Positions 50,944 through 56,266 of a DNA stretch of 56,266 bases are shown here, one piece after another. A model generated the notes under the pieces. The model had not been told where the DNA came from. It saw only the letters and a list, made by a program, of their open reading frames with translations, and did not search any database. The DNA is from Oscillatoriales cyanobacterium. GTDB taxonomy: Bacteria; Cyanobacteriota; Cyanobacteriia; Cyanobacteriales; Microcoleaceae. Made by a program: the position numbers and the translations under genes. Each line of letters starts with the position of its first letter. The first letter of the stretch is position 1. The DNA lies in assembly GCA_004294385.1 (NCBI GenBank), contig REAP01000007.1, positions 1 to 56,266 of the forward strand. Reading direction: 5' to 3'.

Positions 50944-51729
50944 TTATAAATACCGAGTTAATTGGACTCGATACCGTTCCTTCTTGGTAACAGCAACTTC
51001 CCCAATTTCTAATCTTCCCTTCCCACTAACAGCAATTAAATCTCCCGACTTGACATTATAACTAGCTTGAGTGATATCTTTCCAATTAACTCGCACATCA
51101 CCACCGTCAATTAAATCGACCATTTTGCTGCGAGACATGGCGAATCCAGCAGAAGCGACAGCATCCAATCTCATTGATGCTTCAACTGTCACCATTTCTT
51201 TCTTTTTCGGTTCCCTAATTTTGAGTTCACTCAACTCAATGCGTCGAGTTTTGACTGTAACCGATCGCACTTGCTGCAAACTCATCTCCAAATACTCTAC
51301 CATCTCAGGCATCACAATCGCCTGCGCGCCCCGTTCACCCAACACAATCACATCACCCGTTTTCTCTCGGACAATTCCCGTGCCCAACATCGCCCCCAAA
51401 AAGTCGCGATGAGAAGCTGTATCAAACAGGAAATTGCCAGCGATTTCGATCGCAGCCATGTCAACGCTAGCAGAGTCGATCGCAATTTCCGATCGCGTGA
51501 TCGCCATTCTTTGTCTTTCCGCCTGGGGATAGCCACCCCAAGCCACTAACTCCACATCACTCAAACGCTTAAATACAACCTTAGCATCCGCCAATTCAGG
51601 AGGCGACATAAAATCAGTCAGAGTAACTTCCCAAGTTTTAATAGCTTGTTCAGCGCAATCAATCACTCGCGCCACGGCTTCGCGATTTTCAATACCTTTT
51701 AACAGTTCTTCTCTTTGCAAATTTGCCAT
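50944..51729 (-). CDS. Photosystem II S4-domain protein (YlmH-like)
   Basis: 261 residues. N-terminal YlmH-like region (FMSPPELADAKVVFKRLSDVELVAWGGYPQAERQRMAI), and an S4 RNA-binding domain at the end (LDAVASAGFAMSRSKMVDLIDGGDVRVNWKDITQASYNVKSGDLIAVSGKGRLEIGE). Known in cyanobacteria and plastids as the PSII S4-domain protein, in the family of the YlmH/RqcP factor, which supports translation and nascent-chain handling. Follows the Uma2 gene by 12 bp on the same strand. Confidence 0.92.
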   Translation of the reverse strand: MANLQREELLKGIENREAVARVIDCAEQAIKTWEVTLTDFMSPPELADAKVVFKRLSDVELVAWGGYPQAERQRMAITRSEIAIDSASVDMAAIEIAGNFLFDTASHRDFLGAMLGTGIVREKTGDVIVLGERGAQAIVMPEMVEYLEMSLQQVRSVTVKTRRIELSELKIREPKKKEMVTVEASMRLDAVASAGFAMSRSKMVDLIDGGDVRVNWKDITQASYNVKSGDLIAVSGKGRLEIGEVAVTKKERYRVQLTRYL

Positions 51730-51741
51730 AATTAAATCAAC

Positions 51742-52332
51742 CTACAAAATATCACTTAAATCCAAAACAAAACCGGGCAATACATCCTCACCTGACAAAG
51801 TTGCAGGGGAATATATAATTTCCACATCTCTATCGGGGCGGGAGATTTCAACTTGTCTATTTTTGCGATCGAGCAACCATCCCAACTTTGCTCCATTTTT
51901 GATGTACACTTTCATTTTAGCCCGCAATTTTTCTAATGAATCGCTAGCCGATCGCAATTCCACTACAAAATCAGGACAAATCGGCGCAAATTTCTTTTTT
52001 TGTTCAGCAGTTAAAGCATCCCATTCTTCGCGTCGCACCCAAGCAGCATCGGGAGAAATATCTGAACCGTCGGGCAGTTTAAATCCAGTTGAAGAATCAA
52101 AAGCAAGTCCCAAAGGCTTATTTTGACGGCTCCAAAATTGAAGCTGAAAGCTTAGTTCTGAATTGCAATTACCAGTTTCGCTACCCGTAGGTGGCATAAT
52201 AATTAAGTCTCCATTAGCAGTACGTTCAAATCTTAAATCCCGGTTGTTTTGACACAACCGAAAAAACTGCTCGTCAGTTAATTCGAGCGTCAATTCTAGA
52301 GGAGAAGGCAGGGCGATAGTTTGTAATTCCAT
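51742..52332 (-). CDS. Uma2-family putative endonuclease
   Basis: 196 residues from the ATG at 52332 with GGAG six bases ahead; a TTG four codons upstream is less likely. All landmarks: RFERTANGDLIIMPPTGSETG, LPDGSDISPDAAWVRREEW (Asp present), ICPDFVVELRSASDSLEKLRAKMKVY (Glu and Lys) and AKLGWLLD. The most canonical of the four intact Uma2 genes here, and a useful reference for the substituted copy at 13354-14604. Likely co-transcribed with the S4 gene. Confidence 0.9.
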   Translation of the reverse strand: MELQTIALPSPLELTLELTDEQFFRLCQNNRDLRFERTANGDLIIMPPTGSETGNCNSELSFQLQFWSRQNKPLGLAFDSSTGFKLPDGSDISPDAAWVRREEWDALTAEQKKKFAPICPDFVVELRSASDSLEKLRAKMKVYIKNGAKLGWLLDRKNRQVEISRPDRDVEIIYSPATLSGEDVLPGFVLDLSDIL

Positions 52333-52439
52333 AACTGTCTCCAAATATTACCTGAGTAGAATGACTAATAACTGCTGATTAATGCTATTTGTTACTTGTT
52401 TGATTGATTATTGGTTAGTTGTTCAATAACAAATAACCA

Positions 52440-52485
52440 ATCACGACTAACTAATGACTAATGACTAATGACTAATGACTAATAA
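52440..52485. repeat. Heptamer tract CTAATGA
   Basis: Six or so units of TAATGAC ending at the stop codon of the next minus-strand gene. Same family as 2367-2411. Confidence 0.8.
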
Positions 52486-52992
52486 CTAAGTCTCTGTATA
52501 ACCTTGCATATTTTCCGGTTCAAACTGCTGCAAAATATTCGCAGCTTTCCCCGTCAAATCATCAGAACCCTTAACCGCAATCAAAAACTTACCAGCATTC
52601 AAACGGTTGCGGTAAGGTAAAGCGTCACCACTACCAAAAGCCATTCCGCCAGCGCCTCCCACAAACACACTACCCATCGCACCCGCGATCGCACCTAATA
52701 CACCACCGATCGCATGATCGCCAATTTCCCCAGCCCAGGCAAAAGTCCTTAACTCAGTCATCAGACTGAAAGTAACACCAGCAATAAACCCAAAAGGTAT
52801 CAGCCAAACAGCCATCATTTTAGCTTGTTTCTTCGCTTGCTGATTCGGGTCAATTAAGCCAAATTCATCAGCAGTTTTGTAGCCACGGCCCAAAATACTT
52901 ACCTGTTTCATCGGTAAGCCTTCTTTTTCCAGAGCACAATAAGCAGCTTCGGCTTGCATTCGATCGGGCAGTACGGCAATAAGATAATTCAT
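52486..52992 (-). CDS. Glycine-rich membrane protein of unknown function
   Basis: 168 residues. The N-terminus (NYLIAVLPDRMQAEAAYCALEKEGLPMKQVSILGRGY) is a ferredoxin-like strand-helix unit as in the general-stress DUF1269/YflT proteins. Two membrane segments follow (AVWLIPFGFIAGVTFSLM; AIGGVLGAIAGAMGSVFVGGAGGMAFG), and the end repeats a strand (KFLIAVKGSDD). No motif identifies a role. ATG at 52992 with GGAAT ahead. Confidence 0.7.
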   Translation of the reverse strand: MNYLIAVLPDRMQAEAAYCALEKEGLPMKQVSILGRGYKTADEFGLIDPNQQAKKQAKMMAVWLIPFGFIAGVTFSLMTELRTFAWAGEIGDHAIGGVLGAIAGAMGSVFVGGAGGMAFGSGDALPYRNRLNAGKFLIAVKGSDDLTGKAANILQQFEPENMQGYTET

Positions 52993-53274
52993 TAAACAAA
53001 ATTCCTGATAATTCAGCTAAAATCCCTAAACTTTATTATAACCCGAAAAGACTTACTAGCTAAGCAGTTCGGGGATTTTAAGACAGTTTGAGTGTTCAAG
53101 AACTCCGAAACCTAAAGTATTTCAAGCAAAAACGGTCGGTCTGGACCAAATACAGATACAATTCAAACTGCACAAAGGCAAGTTTAAGCTGAGCTGTAAG
53201 ATACTGCTCCAAGTTTAAGCCTCAACTTTGAGCTCGCTCCGCCTATTTTTACTGATTCCACTCAATTGCTTACT
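52993..53274. other. Upstream region of serA
   Basis: 282 bp without gene or named repeat. AAGTTTAAGC occurs twice (53180-53189, 53211-53220). Likely contains the serA promoter and the divergent promoter of the membrane-protein gene. Confidence 0.5.
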
Positions 53275-54858
53275 ATGCCTAAAGTTCTAGTATCCGATCC
53301 GATCGACCAAGCCGGAATTGATATCCTCTCCCAAGTCGCTCAAGTTGACGTTAACACAGGACTCTCAGCAGCAGAACTGGTACGAATAATTCCAGATTAC
53401 GACGCTTTAATGATCCGTTCTGGCACCCAAGTTACCAAAGAAATCATTGAAGCGGGCAACTTGCTCAAAATCATCGGCCGCGCCGGAGTCGGCGTAGACA
53501 ACGTAGATGTCCCCGCCGCCACCCGCAAAGGAATTGTCGTCGTCAATTCCCCCGAAGGTAACACGATCGCCGCGGCCGAACACGCGATCGCCATGATGCT
53601 ATCCATGTCCCGGCACATCCCGGAAGCCAACGCATCCGTCAAAAGTGGTAAATGGGAACGCAATCGCTTCATCGGCGTAGAAGTTTACAAGAAAACCCTC
53701 GGTATCGTCGGTTTGGGCAAAATCGGTTCCCACTTCGCCGCCGCAGCCAAAGCAATGGGCATGAAACTCCTAGCTTACGATCCTTTCATTTCTGCCGAAA
53801 GAGCCGAACAGTTGGGTTGTCGCTTAGTAGAACTCGAATTACTGATGTGCGAATCTGACTACATCACTCTGCACATTCCCAAAACCCCGGAAACCAAGCA
53901 CCTAATTAACGCTGAAGTGCTGTCGAAGATGAAGCCTACGGCCAGAATCATTAATTGTGCTAGAGGTGGCATCATCGATGAAGCAGCCCTAGCTGAAGCG
54001 ATTCAATCAGGGAAGATTGCCGGTGCTGCGATCGACGTTTATGAAAATGAACCCCTCGAAGCTGATTCTCCTCTGCGGAGTGTTGGCCAAAATATCGTGC
54101 TGACTCCTCACTTGGGCGCATCGACAGCCGAAGCTCAGGTGAATGTGGCGATCGACGTCGCCGAACAAATTCGTGATGTACTGTTAGGATTGCCCGCGCG
54201 ATCGGCTGTTAACATACCAGGAATTTTCCCAGATTCGATCGAAAAACTCAAACCATACCTCCAACTCGCCGAAACCCTAGGCAACCTCGTCAGCCAACTA
54301 GCCGGAGGCCGAGTCGATTACCTCAACGTCCAACTCCAAGGCGAATTGGCCAGTAATCAAAGCCAGCCCGTAGTCGTTGCAGCCCTCAAAGGCCTGCTTT
54401 CCCAAGCCTTGCGAGAGCGCGTTAACTACGTCAACGCCAGCATCGAAGCCAAAGAACGCGGAATTCGCGTCGTCGAAACCAGAGACGCCTCCATTCGCGA
54501 TTACACAGGCTCCCTGCGCCTCAATGCCAAGGGAACCCTGGGCGAACACACTGTCACCGGTGCTGTGCTTGGCGACAACGAAATTCGGATTACCAGCGTT
54601 GACGATTTCCCAGTCAACGTTGCCCCCACTCACCATATGTTATTTACCTTGCACCGCGATATGCCAGGAATTATTGGCAGAATTGGTTCCCAGTTGGGCA
54701 GTTTTAATGTCAATATTGCCAGTATGCAAGTAGGGCGTAAAATCGTGCGTGGTGACGCGGTGATGGTTTTGAGCCTGGATGACCCTCTGCCAGAGGGAAT
54801 ATTGGCTGAAATCATCAAAGTTCCTGGAATTCGGGATGCTTACACGGTGAATCTTTGA
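53275..54858 (+). CDS. serA: D-3-phosphoglycerate dehydrogenase
   Basis: First step of phosphorylated serine synthesis: 3-phosphoglycerate to 3-phosphohydroxypyruvate with NAD. 527 residues from ATG 53275 (TTG at 53266 is also in frame). NAD-binding domain with GLGKIGSHFA; catalytic Arg in INCARGGIIDE, Glu in YENEP and His in LTPHLGAST. Then the long form's ASB domain and a C-terminal ACT domain (MLFTLHRDMPGIIGRIG), suggesting serine feedback control. prmA follows at 130 bp. Confidence 0.97.
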   Translation: MPKVLVSDPIDQAGIDILSQVAQVDVNTGLSAAELVRIIPDYDALMIRSGTQVTKEIIEAGNLLKIIGRAGVGVDNVDVPAATRKGIVVVNSPEGNTIAAAEHAIAMMLSMSRHIPEANASVKSGKWERNRFIGVEVYKKTLGIVGLGKIGSHFAAAAKAMGMKLLAYDPFISAERAEQLGCRLVELELLMCESDYITLHIPKTPETKHLINAEVLSKMKPTARIINCARGGIIDEAALAEAIQSGKIAGAAIDVYENEPLEADSPLRSVGQNIVLTPHLGASTAEAQVNVAIDVAEQIRDVLLGLPARSAVNIPGIFPDSIEKLKPYLQLAETLGNLVSQLAGGRVDYLNVQLQGELASNQSQPVVVAALKGLLSQALRERVNYVNASIEAKERGIRVVETRDASIRDYTGSLRLNAKGTLGEHTVTGAVLGDNEIRITSVDDFPVNVAPTHHMLFTLHRDMPGIIGRIGSQLGSFNVNIASMQVGRKIVRGDAVMVLSLDDPLPEGILAEIIKVPGIRDAYTVNL

Positions 54859-54864
54859 AATATT

Positions 54865-54985
54865 TGGGATTTTAGGTTTTGAATTGGGGGACTGATCCCG
54901 CCCTTGCTCCCAATCTAAAATCTAAAATCGCAACTTCTCAGTCTTTCTCCCCCAATCTACAATCTCAAATCTAAAATCTAAAATT
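54865..54985. repeat. AATCTAAAATC/CCCAATC repeated units
   Basis: Short units AATCTAAAATCTAAAAT and CCCCCAATCTACAATC are repeated on both sides of CTCAGTCTTTC. A degenerate relative of the heptamer tracts, filling the serA-prmA gap. Confidence 0.65.
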
Positions 54986-54988
54986 TTT

Positions 54989-55879
54989 ATGGCACATAGC
55001 TGGTGGGAAATTCAAGTTCTTTGCGATCCGGCATTAGAAGATATCATCTTCTGGCGCTTGGAAATGTTCGGCTGTGAGGGAAGTGTCAGTCAGATGAAAA
55101 GCAATTCTTGTTTGATGTCGGCTTACCTCCCCGAAGAAAAGGCTGGATTGCTGGATTTGGCCGCCCTGTCTTTGTGGCTGCGCCAAGATGCCCTGTGCGC
55201 GGGTTTACCTTTACCAGCTATGCAGTGGGATTTGATTGAGGAGGAGGATTGGGGCACTACTTGGAAGCAGCATTGGCAACCTCAAGAAATTGGCGATCGC
55301 TTTTTAGTCTATCCCGCTTGGCTTCCTTTGCCAAATAATCCCGATCGCATCGTTTTACGTTTAGATCCCGGTGTCGCTTTCGGTACTGGCGCTCATGCTA
55401 CCACTCAACTATGTTTGGAGTCGCTGGAAATGCGTCTCGGTTTTGACGACAAAAAATATGTACTTGCCGATATTGGCTGCGGATCGGGTATTTTGTCGAT
55501 CGGCGCAGTGTTATTGGGTGCCACAAAAGTTTATGCTTTGGATACAGATCCTTTGGCAGTGCGATCGACCATTAGCAACAGACAACTCAACCGTGTTAAC
55601 CCACAGCAGTTGGTTTCAGAGCTCGGAAGTATCGATCGGCTAAAAGAACTGGTCAATGAGCCTTTAGACGGTTTCATGTGCAACATTTTAGCAGAAGTAA
55701 TCATCGATTTAATCCCACAATTCACTTCAATTAGCAAACCCACAACTTGGGCCGTACTCAGCGGCATTTTGCTCGAACAAGCTAAGCCAATTGCTGATAC
55801 TCTCGAACAAAATGGTTGGATTGTTGCTACTTTGTGGAAGCGCCAAGATTGGTGTTGTTTCAATATTCGGCGCAGTTAA
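54989..55879 (+). CDS. prmA: Ribosomal protein L11 methyltransferase
   Basis: 296 residues. N-terminal [27 protein letters not shown] (substrate domain), then [18 protein letters not shown], motif [32 protein letters not shown] and the end WCCFNIRR. Methylates lysines of ribosomal protein L11. Length and order are as in bacterial PrmA. ATG at 54989 directly after a repeat tract. Confidence 0.95.
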   Translation: MAHSWWEIQVLCDPALEDIIFWRLEMFGCEGSVSQMKSNSCLMSAYLPEEKAGLLDLAALSLWLRQDALCAGLPLPAMQWDLIEEEDWGTTWKQHWQPQEIGDRFLVYPAWLPLPNNPDRIVLRLDPGVAFGTGAHATTQLCLESLEMRLGFDDKKYVLADIGCGSGILSIGAVLLGATKVYALDTDPLAVRSTISNRQLNRVNPQQLVSELGSIDRLKELVNEPLDGFMCNILAEVIIDLIPQFTSISKPTTWAVLSGILLEQAKPIADTLEQNGWIVATLWKRQDWCCFNIRRS

Positions 55880-55959
55880 GAATCTGAGATTTTTGATTAG
55901 GAATTGAGGTTTGCTGTCCTATTATAGCAACCGCCAAGGTGGTTAAGGCATTTATCTGA

Positions 55960-55986
55960 TCGTTCCCTGAGCGGAGTCGAAGGGTT
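55960..55986. repeat. GTTCCCTGAGCGGAGTCGAAGGGTT unit
   Basis: Single copy of the CCTGAGCGNAGTCGAAGGG family downstream of prmA. Confidence 0.8.
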
Positions 55987-56029
55987 CATATCATTTCCGG
56001 TAGCATTGGACTCTATATCATAAAAAAGC

Positions 56030-56266
56030 TCGGTAAGTGGGAAACGAGCGAGTCTTTAGACCTGAGAGGGAAACGACTCGGCGGTTTCAACCGCCTTCAA
56101 TCCCCCTTGTGAGGGAGAGGGGTATGGTTGCCCCTCTATGGAGATATGGTTGTCTCCAGACCCTTTCGGGTAATGTTCGCCTCGACCTGGTTATAAAGGC
56201 TTGTTAGACCTGCAACACTGTTTCAGTGACTTTAAAACTGTTTAATTGCAGATGACAGAGCGGAAA
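56030..56266 (+). ncRNA. Densely structured stretch, possibly the start of a group II intron with its ORF
   Basis: Consecutive small hairpins: GCTCG..CGAGC, GAGTC..GACTC, GGCGGTT-TC-AACCGCC, CCCCCTT..GAGGGAGAGGGG, AGGGG..CCCCT, GGAGA..TCTCC, with GGGAAAC segments. At 56252 ATG ACA GAG CGG AAA opens a frame to the edge. Cyanobacterial group II introns carry an RT/maturase ORF after such domains, and MTERK-like starts occur. I cannot find a certain 5' GTGCG end or domain V. It is not a tmRNA, 6S, SRP or RNase P RNA that I can recognise. Confidence 0.35.

Noticed and set aside
1..56266. tRNA or rRNA genes
   Set aside because: No GGTTCGAATCC-type T-loop with a matching acceptor stem was seen in the gaps between genes on either strand. 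A weak or intron-containing tRNA could be missed by eye.

Overview
The window comes from a cyanobacterium, most probably a filamentous non-heterocystous one (Oscillatoria/Microcoleus type). It carries photosystem genes (psbD cut by the left edge, ycf4, psbH, psbN), the cyanobacterial palindrome GCGATCGC at high density, and cyanobacterial families such as DUF1400, DUF3146-like, XisH/XisI, the photosystem II S4 protein and many Uma2 nucleases. It is rich in dispersed repeats: short heptamer tracts of the STRR kind, CCTGAGCGNAGTCGAAGGG units, several palindromic families and at least one MITE-like element. The genus is inferred from gene content; no marker gene fixes it.

Layout. 1-4.9 kb: psbD (-) diverging from ycf4, a lipoprotein cyclophilin, a beta-ketoacyl synthase and a cNMP-binding-domain histidine kinase. 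5-12 kb: mutL, a SirB1-type protein, a DUF1400 protein, a ~780 bp repeat array, an SRPBCC protein and an MscS-related membrane protein. 12-18.7 kb: an accessory patch with a Uma2 nuclease, a decayed Uma2 copy, an HTH-ClpN-Uma2 fusion, a GTPase, a CPBP protease, a lone DUF433 antitoxin-like gene and a toxin-antitoxin pair. 19-23.2 kb: core genes (DUF3146-like, pth, tatA, psbH on the minus strand; psbN, aroC, an MBL hydrolase on the plus strand). 23.2-29.1 kb: a Wzz-like membrane protein, a coiled-coil protein with an overlapping partner, a convergent STAS protein, a DedA protein and a phage-type protein. 29.3-33.7 kb: Uma2, the TldD/TldE pair and a GNAT enzyme. 33.9-43 kb: a sucrase/ferredoxin-like protein, an RlmL-type methyltransferase, an AT-rich type II restriction-modification pair, a cyclophilin, a prohibitin-like protein, a fructosamine-kinase-family protein and an ABC-F ATPase. 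43-45.1 kb: xisH/xisI, hicA/hicB and an antitoxin followed by a truncated toxin. 45-48.8 kb: an AT-rich minus-strand cluster of two solute-binding proteins and a lipoprotein, with no transporter. 49-52.4 kb: an Rpn-type protein, a three-part protein (vMAP-like N-terminus, pentapeptide repeats, nuclease-like C-terminus), the PSII S4 protein and another Uma2. 52.5-56.3 kb: a glycine-rich membrane protein, serA, prmA, and a densely structured stretch that may begin a group II intron.

The most unusual theme is that repeats which normally sit between genes have also entered genes in frame. The beta-ketoacyl synthase, mutL (twice) and the fructosamine-kinase gene carry insert peptides translated from the same intergenic repeats, and other repeats form the stop codon of tldD and the tail of the GTPase. 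A second theme is conflict and plasticity: four Uma2 genes plus a remnant, several toxin-antitoxin loci (one broken), XisH/XisI, an Rpn protein and a restriction-modification system. All assignments come from reading the translated sequence; no database search was run.
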